Assembly: GCA_019637155.1 (NCBI GenBank)
Contig: JAHBWE010000020.1
Span: 62,001-126,000 of the forward strand
Direction of reading: 5' to 3'
DNA length: 64,000 nt
Source: Labilithrix sp.
GTDB lineage: Bacteria > Myxococcota_A > Polyangia > Polyangiales > Polyangiaceae
Below, in pieces: positions 26,118 through 35,176 of this stretch; the stretch's first letter is position 1; every line of letters starts with the position of its first letter. The notes beneath the pieces are model-generated. The model was not told the origin of the DNA. It ran no database searches and saw only the letters and a list, made by a program, of their open reading frames with translations. The position numbers and the translations under genes were made by a program.

Positions 26118-27275
26118 ATGGATCGCATCGCGGACTTCTTCTCGCAGCGGTCGGCGCGGCGTGTCGTGGCGCTCGCGGCGTTCGGGGGGCTGCTCTACCT
26201 CTTTCGCCACCTCGCGATCCTGCTGCTCTTCTTCGTCACCTTCGAGCGGGCGCTGGGGTGGTGCGCGCGCACGATCGCGGCGCGCACGGGGGTCTCGCGG
26301 AAGCAGGGGCTCTTCATCACCCTCGGCGCGATCCTGCTCCTCGTCGCCGGCGTCGCGTGGTTCGGGGTCGGCAAGACCGTGCGCACCTTCGCGGCGATGC
26401 AGCAGTCGTTCCCCGAGAAGCTCCAGGCGCTGCGCGAGAACCCGATCGTCGACAAGATCGAGGACCAGTTCGGCGGCATGGACGCGCTGATCGAGAACGC
26501 GAAGCACTACGCCGGCAACGCCCTCGCCGCCGCGACCGCGGTCGGACACTTCGTGCTCCACTTCGCGATGGGGTTCATCCTCGCGATCGTCTACGTCCTC
26601 GAGGAGGACGAGATCGCGGCGTTCTGGCGGAAGGTCGAGCCGCGGTCGATCGCCGGTACGCTCGGGCGCTGGTTCGGGCACGTCGCCGACGCGACGATCG
26701 TGACGGTGCAGCTCCAGATCATCGTCGCCGCGTGCAACACGCTGATGACGCTGCCGGTGCTGCTCATCATCGGCGTCCCGAACGTCGGGGCGCTCATGCT
26801 GCTCATCTTCGTCACCGCGCTCGTGCCCGTCATCGGCAACATCGTGTCGGGCGTGACGCTGTCGCTCCTCGCGTACCAGCAGAAGGGCTGGATCGGCGTC
26901 GGCATCTTCGTCACGCTGACGTTCATCCTCCACAAGATCGAGTCGTACTACCTGAGCCCGCGGCTCACGGCGCGCCACGTCAAGATGCCGGGCTTCCTGC
27001 TGATCGTGAGCCTCATCGCGTGCGAGCACCTCTTCGGCTTCAAGGGGCTCTTCCTCTCCTTCCCGATCCTCTTCGTCGCGGGGCGGATCAAGACGGACTT
27101 CCTGGAGGAGGACACCGGCGCGGCCGAGTCGCCGATCGATCACACCGACGATCCGAGCTTCTCGCCGCCGACGAAGCGCGCCTTCGCCGCGAGCGGCGTC
27201 GAGCTCGCCGCCGAGCCCGCGCGCGTCGCCGCCGCCGTCCCCGTCACCGAGGACACGCCGACGTCGGACTCGTGA
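26118..27275 (+). CDS. AI-2E family membrane transporter (PerM/TqsA-like)
   Basis: 385 residues. The family layout is visible: paired N-terminal helices (about 18-75), a central amphipathic soluble region (about 80-140), and then a group of six helices including FVLHFAMGFILAIVYVLEED, LLIIGVPNVGALMLLIFVTA, LVPVIGNIVSGV and HKIESYYLSPRL. The last motif (xxYYLxPRxxG-like) is typical of the family. Members export small molecules (autoinducer-2 for TqsA) or act in Na+/Li+ antiport, so the substrate is open. The C-terminal 50 residues are soluble and acidic. It may be cotranscribed with the downstream small lipoprotein. Confidence 0.9.
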   Translation: MDRIADFFSQRSARRVVALAAFGGLLYLFRHLAILLLFFVTFERALGWCARTIAARTGVSRKQGLFITLGAILLLVAGVAWFGVGKTVRTFAAMQQSFPEKLQALRENPIVDKIEDQFGGMDALIENAKHYAGNALAAATAVGHFVLHFAMGFILAIVYVLEEDEIAAFWRKVEPRSIAGTLGRWFGHVADATIVTVQLQIIVAACNTLMTLPVLLIIGVPNVGALMLLIFVTALVPVIGNIVSGVTLSLLAYQQKGWIGVGIFVTLTFILHKIESYYLSPRLTARHVKMPGFLLIVSLIACEHLFGFKGLFLSFPILFVAGRIKTDFLEEDTGAAESPIDHTDDPSFSPPTKRAFAASGVELAAEPARVAAAVPVTEDTPTSDS

Positions 27276-27317
27276 ACGAGCTGTTCTTCGTGGCGCCTCG
27301 CTGGCACCATGGGCCGC

Positions 27318-27764
27318 ATGCGATCTTCCTTGCTGCTGCTCCCCGTTCTGATGTCCCTCGGCTGCCAGGCCAGCGTATCCGCGCAGGCGCCCATCACCGC
27401 GGCTCCCCCGCTGCCCACGCGGCCCGGGCACAGCACGTACTCTCTCTCGTGCAAGAACGGAGAGCACGCGGTGAGCGTGAACGCCAGCTTGCGCGCGGCG
27501 AGCGACGCCAGCGGAACCGACGCGTTCTCCTTCCGTCACGTGCGCGGAGACAGCGTGCTGTCCTCGGGGTTGGCGGACGGCAAGCTCCGCACGAGCCAGG
27601 CGAGGTTCTCCCTCGACAACAAGCAGGACTACAGCGGCTACGTGCAGCTCGTGGTGCACGAGGAGGAGCCCGTCGGGCGGGCGACCCTCACGTGGGACCG
27701 CAAGGACCGGCCGCAGTCCGCCGAGCTGCGCTGCGAAGGCACGCTGCTCACCGCGAGCCGCTAG
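27318..27764 (+). CDS. Small lipoprotein of unknown function
   Basis: 148 residues from ATG 27318 (an ATG nine bases earlier is also possible). The signal peptide MRSSLLLLPVLMSLGCQASV ends in lipobox SLGC. The mature part has two Cys (SCKNGEHAVSV and LRCEGTLL) placed to bridge the first and last strands of a small beta-sandwich-like domain. No family recognised. It ends 5 bases from the convergent proS stop. Confidence 0.72.
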   Translation: MRSSLLLLPVLMSLGCQASVSAQAPITAAPPLPTRPGHSTYSLSCKNGEHAVSVNASLRAASDASGTDAFSFRHVRGDSVLSSGLADGKLRTSQARFSLDNKQDYSGYVQLVVHEEEPVGRATLTWDRKDRPQSAELRCEGTLLTASR

Positions 27765-27769
27765 GGTGG

Positions 27770-29488
27770 CTAGGCGAGCGCGGCGCGGATGCGATCCGTG
27801 AGCACGCGCGCGACGTCGGCGACCGGGATCAGCTCGGCTTTCTTCGGGTCGGGCTCGCTCCGCGGCTTCATCTCGACGTTGCCGTTCGCGAGCGCCTTCG
27901 CGCCGATCGTGACGCGGAACGGCATCCCGAGGAGGTCGGCGTCCTTGAACTTCACGCCCGGCCGCTCGTCACGGTCGTCCCACAGCACGTCGACGCCGTC
28001 GGCGCGCAGCGCGTCGTAGAGCTTCTTCGCCTCGGTGAGGACCGGCTCGTCCTGCCCGATCGTGACGAGGTGCACGTGGTACGGCGCGATGCTGAGCGGC
28101 CACTTGATCCCGTTCTCGTCGTTGTTCTGCTCGATCGAGGTCGCGACGAGGCGCGAGACGCCGATGCCGTAGCAGCCCATCACGATCGTCTGCTTCTCCT
28201 GCTTGTCGTCGGAGAACTGCGCGCCCATCTCCTGGGAGTACTTCGTCCCGAGGACGAAGATGTGGCCGCCCTCGATCCCCTTGTACGTCTTGAGCGTGCC
28301 GCCCTCGCACGCGGGGCAGCCGTCGCCGTCGGTCGCGAGGCGGATGTCGTGCACGTCGCCGTCCCAGTCGCGGCCGCGGTTCACGCCGGTGAAGTGCTGG
28401 TCGGTCTCGTTCGCGCCGGTCGCGGCGTTCTTCACCGCCGCCGCCGCGCGATCGACGACGATCTTGCCCTTGAAGCCGACGGGACCGGCGAAGCCCACCG
28501 CCGCGCCGGTCGCCTTCTGCACGTCGGCGTCGGTCGCCATGTGGACCTCGGTGACGCCGAGCGCGCGCGCGAGGCGGATCTCGTTCACGTCGTGATCGCC
28601 GCGGACGATCGCGAGGACGACCTCCTTGCCCGCGGTGTACACGAGCGACTTGAGGAACTTGGTCTTGTCCTTCTTCAGGAACTTCGAGACGTCCTCGATC
28701 GTGCCGACCTTCGGCGTGTGCACCTTCGCGCGCTCCTCGGGCGCCTCGTCCGCGGCCGCCTCCGCCGGCGCCTTCACCGTCGCGATCTCGACGTTCGCGG
28801 CGTAGTCGCAGCTCGAGCACGCGACGATCGCGTCCTCGCCCGAGTCGGCGAGGACCTGGAACTCGGCGCTCTTGATGCCGCCGATCGCGCCGGGGTCCGC
28901 CGCGACGAGGCGGTAGACGAGGCCGAGGCGATCGAAGATGCGCCGGTAGGTCGCCTCCATGACGTCGTAGCTCGCCTTCGCCGCGTCCTCGCTCACGTCG
29001 AAGGAGTACGCGTCCTTCATGAGGAACTCGCGGCAGCGGAGGAGCCCGCCGCGCGGGCGCGGCTCGTCGCGGTACTTCGACTGGATCTGGTAGAGGTTCA
29101 GCGGCATGTCGCGGAAGCTCTTGATCTCGCGGCGCGCGATGTCGGTGACGATCTCCTCGTGGGTGGGGCCGAGGTGGAGCTCGGCGCCCTTGCGGTCCTT
29201 GAGGCGGAAGAGCGTCGGGCCGTAGAGCTCGTAGCGGCCGGTCTCCTTGAAGAGCTCCGCCGGGAGCACCGCCGGCATCAGGATCTCCTGCGCGCCGGAG
29301 CGGTTCATCTCCTCGCGGACGATGTTCTCGATCTTCTTGAGCACGCGGAGGCCGAGCGGGAGGTAGTCGTAGAGCCCGGCCCCGACCTTGCGGATGTACC
29401 CACCGCGCATGAGCATGGTGTGGCTCACGTTGGCGGCGTCGGACGGCGCCTCCTTGGTGGTGCGGATGAGAGCGCGTGAATAGAGCAT
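27770..29488 (-). CDS. proS: Proline--tRNA ligase
   Basis: 572 residues from ATG 29488, the size of the bacterial-type enzyme with an inserted editing domain. Class II motifs: motif 1 around KIENIVREEMNRSGAQEILMP, motif 2 FRDMPLNLYQIQSKYRDEPRPR (its arginine loop), and motif 3 MGCYGIGVSRLVA. The insertion domain (about 225-385) contains the YbaK-like fold segment (KFLKSLVYTAGKEVVLAIVRG) that deacylates Ala-tRNA(Pro). The C-terminal anticodon-binding domain includes VDVLWDDRDERPGVKFKDAD. It charges tRNA(Pro) in the cytoplasm. It lies 26 bases downstream of the pectinacetylesterase-like gene. Confidence 0.97.
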   Translation of the reverse strand: MLYSRALIRTTKEAPSDAANVSHTMLMRGGYIRKVGAGLYDYLPLGLRVLKKIENIVREEMNRSGAQEILMPAVLPAELFKETGRYELYGPTLFRLKDRKGAELHLGPTHEEIVTDIARREIKSFRDMPLNLYQIQSKYRDEPRPRGGLLRCREFLMKDAYSFDVSEDAAKASYDVMEATYRRIFDRLGLVYRLVAADPGAIGGIKSAEFQVLADSGEDAIVACSSCDYAANVEIATVKAPAEAAADEAPEERAKVHTPKVGTIEDVSKFLKKDKTKFLKSLVYTAGKEVVLAIVRGDHDVNEIRLARALGVTEVHMATDADVQKATGAAVGFAGPVGFKGKIVVDRAAAAVKNAATGANETDQHFTGVNRGRDWDGDVHDIRLATDGDGCPACEGGTLKTYKGIEGGHIFVLGTKYSQEMGAQFSDDKQEKQTIVMGCYGIGVSRLVATSIEQNNDENGIKWPLSIAPYHVHLVTIGQDEPVLTEAKKLYDALRADGVDVLWDDRDERPGVKFKDADLLGMPFRVTIGAKALANGNVEMKPRSEPDPKKAELIPVADVARVLTDRIRAALA

Positions 29489-29514
29489 TCCGCGCGCAGA
29501 TCTAGCACGCCGCC

Positions 29515-30696
29515 TCACTTGGCGGCGACGTTCGTCCACGCCGGCGCGTCGGCCTTCATCGTCGTGAGCCAGTCGCCGAGCGCGGTCGTGCCGCTCTCGA
29601 GGTCGAGCGGCTCGTCGAGCATCGTGTGCTCGGTGCCGGGGACGATGAAGAAGCGGAAGTTGACGAGCGGCGCGAGGCGCGTCTCCGCCATGCCGCGGAG
29701 GCGCGACGCGAAGAGCGGCTGCGGCGTGACGAAGAAGAGGCTGATCGTCTTGTCCTGATCGAACGACGTGAACGCCATCCGCGACGACGGGTACTTCTTC
29801 GCGTAGTGCGCCGGGATCGCGGCGAGGTTCTCCTTGCAGCCCGCGCAGTCGGGCGGGAGCGCGGCGTCGAGGTTCCACGCGCTCCGCCACGCGCCGAGGA
29901 GCGGGATGTGGCCGCTCTCGAACGGCGGCCCCGAGTCGTCGACGAGGTCGACGCGCGTCGCGCCGAACGCGTCCTGCACGCGCCAGTAGTTGATCGCCGC
30001 GCCGAAGCCGCCCGCGCTCACGCCCGCGAGCGTGACGCGGCTCGCGCCCGCGAACGCGGGCACGACCTTGCCCAGCATCGCCTCGACGTTCTTGCGCCCG
30101 GAGAAGTGCATCGTGCGGCGAGGGAGGAAGAACTCCTTCGTCGCGTCGCCGGCGTGCACGTCGCCGGTGCAGTACGGGACCGCGACGAAGCTCGAGTCCT
30201 TGAACGGGTTGTTCGCCGCGGCGCGATCGAAGATGCCGCGCGCGAGCTTCTCCTTCACGTCCGCCTCGAAGTCGTCGCGCTGGTAGCCGTCCTTCACGTT
30301 CTTCGCCGCGCCGGCGTTGCACGTGAGCTCGTCCCAGCAACCGCCGCCGCCCATCAGGAAGATGACGAGATCGCCGCCCGCGCCTCCCGCGCCTCCCGCG
30401 CCGAGGTTCACGCCGATGCCGGTCGCCTCGCCGTTGCCGCACTTCGACTCGGGGACCTCGAGCCACGTCCACTTGCCGACCTCGCCGCCGAGCGGGGGCG
30501 CGCCCGCGCCGACGTCCGGCGGAGCCTCGCCCGGAGGCGCCGGCGAGTCGGACGGAGCGCCGGGCTCGGAGGGCGGCGTCGCGGCGGCCGGAGTGTCCAC
30601 CGTCGGCGCGTCGGGCGCGAGGAGGGTGTCCGACGACGACCCGCTGCAGGCGGCGACGAGGGACGCGACGGCGGCGACGAGGGCGCGGCGGAGCAT
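29515..30696 (-). CDS. Pectinacetylesterase/Notum-family lipoprotein
   Basis: 393 residues from ATG 30696. The signal peptide MLRRALVAAVASLVAACSGS ends in lipobox VAAC, followed by a Pro/Ala/Ser linker (to about 70). The catalytic part shows the family pattern: oxyanion motif IFLMGGGGCWDELTC, nucleophile Ser in GVSAGGFGAAINYW, Asp in LVDDSGPPFES and a late His in VPGTEHTML. Four to six Cys resemble the disulfides of plant pectinacetylesterases and animal Notum. It is probably an outer-membrane or surface carboxylesterase. The natural ester is unknown; plant pectin is unlikely to be the only target in a predatory soil bacterium. proS follows after 26 bases. Confidence 0.88.
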   Translation of the reverse strand: MLRRALVAAVASLVAACSGSSSDTLLAPDAPTVDTPAAATPPSEPGAPSDSPAPPGEAPPDVGAGAPPLGGEVGKWTWLEVPESKCGNGEATGIGVNLGAGGAGGAGGDLVIFLMGGGGCWDELTCNAGAAKNVKDGYQRDDFEADVKEKLARGIFDRAAANNPFKDSSFVAVPYCTGDVHAGDATKEFFLPRRTMHFSGRKNVEAMLGKVVPAFAGASRVTLAGVSAGGFGAAINYWRVQDAFGATRVDLVDDSGPPFESGHIPLLGAWRSAWNLDAALPPDCAGCKENLAAIPAHYAKKYPSSRMAFTSFDQDKTISLFFVTPQPLFASRLRGMAETRLAPLVNFRFFIVPGTEHTMLDEPLDLESGTTALGDWLTTMKADAPAWTNVAAK

Positions 30697-30781
30697 GGTC
30701 CGAGCCACTGCACGACCGAGACCAGCGCAAATCACCGCAATTTACGGCGATTCGTGGGCCGCGGGTCACGGTCGTGACCGG

Positions 30782-32551
30782 TCAGGGCGCGGGGAACATC
30801 TCGCGCGCGGCGAGGCTCGGCGGGATCGTGCCGCGCGCGAGGAGGTCGCCGTGGAACCGTTCGAGCGAGAAGCTCGCGCCGCCCTGCTCGCGCGCGCGCC
30901 GCCGCAGCTCGAGGATCTTCTCGCGGCCGACGATGTACGCGCTCGGCTGGGTGGGGTCCTCGGTGTAGCGCCGCGCCTCCGAGATCGCGAGCGGGCGCTC
31001 GAGGTGGACCTCGTCGGTCAGCACCTTCACCGCCTGCTCGAACGTCATGCCGCCGACGTGGAGACCGACGTCGATGACCACGCGCGCCGCGCGGACGAGC
31101 GCCCACTGGAGCTGGATGAGCCGCTGCTCGTCGTCGTAGTAGCCGAGCTCCGCCATCAGCTCCTCGGCGTAGAGCGCCCAGCCCTCGCTCATGATCGCGT
31201 GATCGAAGACGCGCCGCGCGCGCGACGGGCTCCTCCGCGCGAACGAGAGCTGCAAGTGGTGGCCGGGATAGGCCTCGTGCACGACCGTGTCGACGATGTC
31301 GGCGTAGTCGTTCTCGCGCAGCATCGCCTCTTGCCGCGCCGGCGAGTCGTTCTTGTCGATCGGCGTGACGAAGAAGAAGCCCTTGCTCGACCGGTCATCG
31401 AACGCGGGCGGCGCGTCGTAGGCCGCGGTCAGCGTCGCGCGCATGAAGGCCGGCGTCTCGATGACGGAGAGATCGTCGTCGGGCGGGAACGGCACCGCCG
31501 CGTTCGCGACGAGGAAGTCGCGCGCGCGCTTGACCTCCTTCTGGTACGTCGCGACGAGGTCGTCCGCGGTCGGGTGCTTGCCCTTGATCTTCGCGGTGAC
31601 GGCGGGCCAGCCGGGCGCGCCGGGATCGATCTTCTTCGCGAGCTCCGTCATCCGGTCGTTCGTCTCCGCGAAGACGCGCTTGCCGATCGCGAGGACGGCG
31701 TCGGCGTCCTCCTCGAGGAACGCGTCGTTCGCGAGGAGGTATTCGTAGAGCTCCCGCCCCGCGGCGAAGCGGCCGTTCGACGACTTCATCACGTCGCTCC
31801 GGAGGTAGCGCGCGTAGTCCTCGTACGCCGCGAGCGCGGCCTTGAGCGCGGAGTCGGCTCGCGCGTCGCCGGGGAGCGCGGCGGAGAGGAAGGGCCGCTG
31901 CTGCTCGAGGAAGGCCTTCGCGCCGCTCGCCTTCTCGATCGCGATCTCGGTCCACACCTTCGGCGGGTTGAGGAGGTTGTCCTTCGCGAGCGCGATCGTC
32001 TTCGGGACCTTCTCGAGGCGCGCGACGACGTCCTTCGCGCGCTCGGGCGCGGGCGCGAAATCGCGCGCGACGAGCTGGAACACCGCGTCGAGCGGCTCGA
32101 CGTAGACCTGCGGGCGTCGCTGGAGCGGGCGGTCGACGCGGCGGACGCGGACGTCGACGCGCAGCGCGCCGAGGAGGAGCGCGAGATCGGTCTTCGCCGC
32201 GACCGACGCGCGCGGCGACGCGAACCGCCGCTCGAGCGACTCGAGCATCTCCTGCTCGCGCGCGGTCGCCTGATCGTGCCCCGCGATCGATCGATCGTCG
32301 AGCTCGCCGTCGCGCCGGTGGAGGCCGAGCGCCGTCGCCGCCTCGGGGTGCACGTCGACGAAGAGATCGAGGTACGCCTCCGTCGCCTTCGCGATCTCGG
32401 CGTCGTCGGGGAACGGATCCGGCGCCGGCGGCGGCGCGGCGGCGTCCGGGACCGAGGTGGGCGGAGCCGGGAGCGACTTGTTAATAGAGAGAGGCGCCGC
32501 CGGCGCGCACGCGGCCAGCGCGACGAGCGCGATGCGAACGACTTTGCGCAC
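30782..32551 (-). CDS. DUF885 family protein (putative metallopeptidase), lipoprotein
   Basis: 589 residues. The N-terminus MRKVVRIALVALAACAP is a lipoprotein signal (lipobox LAAC) followed by a Pro-rich linker. The body is helical and carries the DUF885 signature: VVHEAYPGHHLQ, with a His-Glu-(x)3-His-His zinc-binding pattern, and SEGWALYAEELM about 40 residues later. Related proteins of this family are described as dipeptidyl-carboxypeptidase-like metalloenzymes, but many members are uncharacterised. Expected length for the family is 550-620. It is probably periplasmic. The downstream esterase gene starts 85 bases after its stop. Confidence 0.9.
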   Translation of the reverse strand: MRKVVRIALVALAACAPAAPLSINKSLPAPPTSVPDAAAPPPAPDPFPDDAEIAKATEAYLDLFVDVHPEAATALGLHRRDGELDDRSIAGHDQATAREQEMLESLERRFASPRASVAAKTDLALLLGALRVDVRVRRVDRPLQRRPQVYVEPLDAVFQLVARDFAPAPERAKDVVARLEKVPKTIALAKDNLLNPPKVWTEIAIEKASGAKAFLEQQRPFLSAALPGDARADSALKAALAAYEDYARYLRSDVMKSSNGRFAAGRELYEYLLANDAFLEEDADAVLAIGKRVFAETNDRMTELAKKIDPGAPGWPAVTAKIKGKHPTADDLVATYQKEVKRARDFLVANAAVPFPPDDDLSVIETPAFMRATLTAAYDAPPAFDDRSSKGFFFVTPIDKNDSPARQEAMLRENDYADIVDTVVHEAYPGHHLQLSFARRSPSRARRVFDHAIMSEGWALYAEELMAELGYYDDEQRLIQLQWALVRAARVVIDVGLHVGGMTFEQAVKVLTDEVHLERPLAISEARRYTEDPTQPSAYIVGREKILELRRRAREQGGASFSLERFHGDLLARGTIPPSLAAREMFPAP

Positions 32552-32734
32552 GGCTGCAACATGCTACAGCGCGATCCGCGCTCGGCGGCGGCGCGTAGGG
32601 TGGAGGTCCGGGAAAAAATGCCGTGGCGCGACGGTTTCTCTGCTTGATCTGCGCCGATTTGCCTTCGATGCTGTCGGTGCCCGATGCTCGCGGGCGGCGT
32701 ACGGGGGTCGTGCGCTCTGGGAGGACGCGACGAG

Positions 32735-33535
32735 ATGAGTGATCCGCAGCAGCAGCACGACGCCTCGGCGCTCGAGTCCGGCTACACCGCCGGGCATCGG
32801 ACGTACGAGCTCTGCGGGATCGTGCTCGCCTGCACGCTGACGGGATGGCTCTGCGTCCGGATCGCGCAGAGCCCCTCGCTCTCGGGCTGGTGGATGCCGC
32901 TCGCGGGCCTCGTCGGCATCCTCCTCGCCGACTTCACGTCCGGCTTCGTCCACTGGCTCTTCGACACGTGGGGCGGCGTCGACACGCCGGTCGTCGGCAA
33001 GCTCGCGATCCGCACGTTCCGTCACCACCACGTCGATCAGAAGGCGATCACGCGCCACGACTTCATCGAGACGAACGGGCACAACATCTCGCTCACCGTC
33101 ATCTACAGCGTCGTCGGCCTCTACGTCTTCCGCAGCGGCAAGGAGATCACGCTCGTCGACGTGTTCATCGGCCAGTTCCTCGTCTGCGCGACGTTCTTCA
33201 CCGGGTTCACGAGCCAGATCCACAAGTGGGCGCACGAGGACAAGCCGGCGAAGGTCGTCGCGCTCCTCCAGCGCGCGCGGCTGATCCTCGCGCCGGAGCA
33301 CCACTCGGTGCACCACTCGGCGCCGTACAACCGCAACTACTGCATCACGGTCGGCTGGCTCAACGGGCCGCTCCGCGCGATCCGCTTCTTCGAGACGCTC
33401 GAGCGGACGATCACCGCGGTCACGGGCGCGATCCCGCGCGAGGACGACATCGGGCTCGACGCGGCGGTGGCGGTCGCGGTCGAGGAGGGCTCCACCGCGG
33501 AGCCCGAGCCCGCGAAGCTCACGACGCGGGAATGA
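32735..33535 (+). CDS. carF: Plasmanylethanolamine desaturase CarF (TMEM189/PEDS1 family)
   Basis: 266 residues from ATG 32735, preceded by GGGAGG about 12 bases upstream; ATG 32684 is open but less likely. It is a membrane protein with the histidine-rich pattern of the lipid-desaturase family: DFTSGFVHWLFDTWGG, FRHHHVDQKAITRHDFIE, SQIHKWAHEDKP, APEHHSVHHSAPYN and CITVGWLN. In Myxococcus xanthus CarF introduces the vinyl-ether bond that turns plasmanyl lipids into plasmalogens and is needed for the singlet-oxygen response. Here no car regulatory genes are adjacent. Its last 17 bases overlap the 3' end of the convergent lipoprotein gene. Confidence 0.93.
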   Translation: MSDPQQQHDASALESGYTAGHRTYELCGIVLACTLTGWLCVRIAQSPSLSGWWMPLAGLVGILLADFTSGFVHWLFDTWGGVDTPVVGKLAIRTFRHHHVDQKAITRHDFIETNGHNISLTVIYSVVGLYVFRSGKEITLVDVFIGQFLVCATFFTGFTSQIHKWAHEDKPAKVVALLQRARLILAPEHHSVHHSAPYNRNYCITVGWLNGPLRAIRFFETLERTITAVTGAIPREDDIGLDAAVAVAVEEGSTAEPEPAKLTTRE

Positions 33536-34058
33536 CGAGCTCGAGGCTCGGCTCTTCGATCTGGCACTGATCGGCCGAGCACACGCTCATCTTGTAGGTC
33601 CCCGCGACCTTGGTCTTGCCCGCCGCCGCGGGCTTGAAGCGCACCGTCATCGTCGCGGTCTTCTCGCCGTCCGCGACGAAGTCGCCCGCGTCCTTCGTGA
33701 ACTTCGTCTTGTCCGGCTTGCCGAGGAACTCCACGCCCGGCGCCTCCGCCGCGAGGAAGCGGTATGGGTAGTCCTTGTTCACGTGGAAGTCGCCCTCGAC
33801 CGCGAGCTTGATCGTGAGCGTGCACTCCGCCCCCGCCTTGCAGCCGGAGGAGGCGAGGTCGAGCGCGAAGTGATCGCCGGCGACGCGCTTCGTCGCGCCG
33901 TCGGGCGTGTCGACCTGCGGCTCGACCTTGAGCGCGTTCACCGCCGGCGCCGTCACCGGCGTGGGCGCGGGGCTCTTCGTGTCGGACGCGGGCTTGGTCT
34001 CCTTGCTGCAGGCGACGAGGGCGAGGGCGAGAACGGCGGCGGTGCGCATGGCGTTCAT
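33519..34058 (-). CDS. Lipoprotein, DsbD-alpha-like
   Basis: 179 residues from ATG 34058. The signal peptide MNAMRTAAVLALALVACSKE ends in lipobox LVAC. After a Pro/Thr linker the soluble part (about 45-179) is immunoglobulin-like, with the ending KMSVCSADQCQIEEPSLELV: a Cys pair four residues apart resembling the redox pair of the DsbD N-terminal (alpha) domain. An earlier pair (SSGCKAGAECTLTI) may form a second disulfide. It may pass electrons in the periplasm, but that is inferred. It is 11 bases downstream of the ureohydrolase gene and overlaps carF tail-to-tail. Confidence 0.75.
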   Translation of the reverse strand: MNAMRTAAVLALALVACSKETKPASDTKSPAPTPVTAPAVNALKVEPQVDTPDGATKRVAGDHFALDLASSGCKAGAECTLTIKLAVEGDFHVNKDYPYRFLAAEAPGVEFLGKPDKTKFTKDAGDFVADGEKTATMTVRFKPAAAGKTKVAGTYKMSVCSADQCQIEEPSLELVIPAS

Positions 34059-34069
34059 CTTTATAGCTC

Positions 34070-35161
34070 CTAGAGCGAGGCGTGGCAGATGGCTCCGAGC
34101 GTCTCGCGGAGGTAGCGCACCGCGAGCTGCACGGTCTTGTCGTCTTCCTTGAGCGGGGGCGCGACCTCCATCACGTCGCCGCCGATGAGGCCGACCTCGC
34201 TGCCGAGGCGGCGGATCAGCTCGACGACGAAGTCGGGCTCGAGCCCGCCCGGCTCCGGCGTGCCGGTGGCGTCGGCCCACTTCGCGTCGGTGCCGTCGAT
34301 GTCGTTCGAGAAGTACACGCCGGAGACCTTCTTCTCTTTCAGGTGGGCGACGAGGCGATCGAGAGAACCCGCCGGGTCGCGCAAACATTCCTCCGCCCAG
34401 AACTGCCGCACGCCGAGGCCGGACTCCCAGTGGCCGCGGTCGTGCCGCGACGCGCGGGTGCCGACCTGCACGAGGCGGCCGTCGCGCCCGAAGATCTCGT
34501 TGATGTGCCACGACCACGTCGCGAAGCAGATCTTGATCCCGAGCCGATGCTCGAGGAGATCGGTGTGCGCGTCGGGCTGCACGACGCCCCAGCGGTCCTT
34601 GCGCGCGCGAGAGAGGGCGGACACGGCGGGCCAGGCGGTGGAGTGATCGCCGCCGAGGATCACCGGCGCGACGTTCGGGTTCAGCGAAAATACGAGGTCG
34701 AGCGCGCGCTCGGCGATCGAGAGCGGCGAGACCGGGAGCGCTTCGCTCACGTTCGGGTAGAGCGCGGCGCGCGTGGCGGCCTTCTGTCCCTCCGAGAGCA
34801 TCTCGTCGTGGAGGAGCTGCGGGACGACGAACACGTCGCCGACGTCGACGACGCCGAGCTCGTCGGCGCGATCGGGGAGCTCTGGCAGCGCGTCGAGGAG
34901 CGCGCTCCGCATCGCCTGCGGCCCGAGGTTCGCGCCGCGGCGGAAGCCGGCGCCCACGTCGGAGGGGATGCCGAGCACGATCGCGCGCGCGGTGGCGATC
35001 CGCGCGAGGTTGTCGCGGAAGCGCGCGTCGACCTCGGCCGCGGACCCGGCGCGGTAGAGGCGCCTCTGCATCGCCTCCTGCTCTGCGCGCCCGGTGGAGA
35101 CGAGGTAGAGCCCACCCCCGGCGGGCCGAAGCAGCAGCGCGAGCTCCTCGAGCGGCGTCAC
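34070..35161 (-). CDS. Ureohydrolase (arginase/agmatinase/formiminoglutamase family)
   Basis: 363 residues from GTG 35161. The binuclear manganese ligands are present: His in ILGGDHSTAWP, the DAHTD cluster in VVQPDAHTDLLE, and two Asp in YFSNDIDGTDAKWADA. The family hydrolyses C-N bonds of guanidino or formimino compounds (arginine, agmatine, guanidinobutyrate, formiminoglutamate); the specificity cannot be told. The variant SNDIDGTDA in place of the usual SFDIDxxDP is notable. An N-terminal extension of about 60 residues precedes the arginase fold. Lies between two lipoprotein genes on the same strand with 11- and 15-base gaps. Confidence 0.9.
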   Translation of the reverse strand: MTPLEELALLLRPAGGGLYLVSTGRAEQEAMQRRLYRAGSAAEVDARFRDNLARIATARAIVLGIPSDVGAGFRRGANLGPQAMRSALLDALPELPDRADELGVVDVGDVFVVPQLLHDEMLSEGQKAATRAALYPNVSEALPVSPLSIAERALDLVFSLNPNVAPVILGGDHSTAWPAVSALSRARKDRWGVVQPDAHTDLLEHRLGIKICFATWSWHINEIFGRDGRLVQVGTRASRHDRGHWESGLGVRQFWAEECLRDPAGSLDRLVAHLKEKKVSGVYFSNDIDGTDAKWADATGTPEPGGLEPDFVVELIRRLGSEVGLIGGDVMEVAPPLKEDDKTVQLAVRYLRETLGAICHASL

Positions 35162-35176
35162 GCCGTCACCGTAGCA

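Noticed and set aside
32684..32734. Earlier ATG start for carF
   Set aside because: It adds 17 residues with no counterpart expected in the family, and a good ribosome site precedes ATG 32735.
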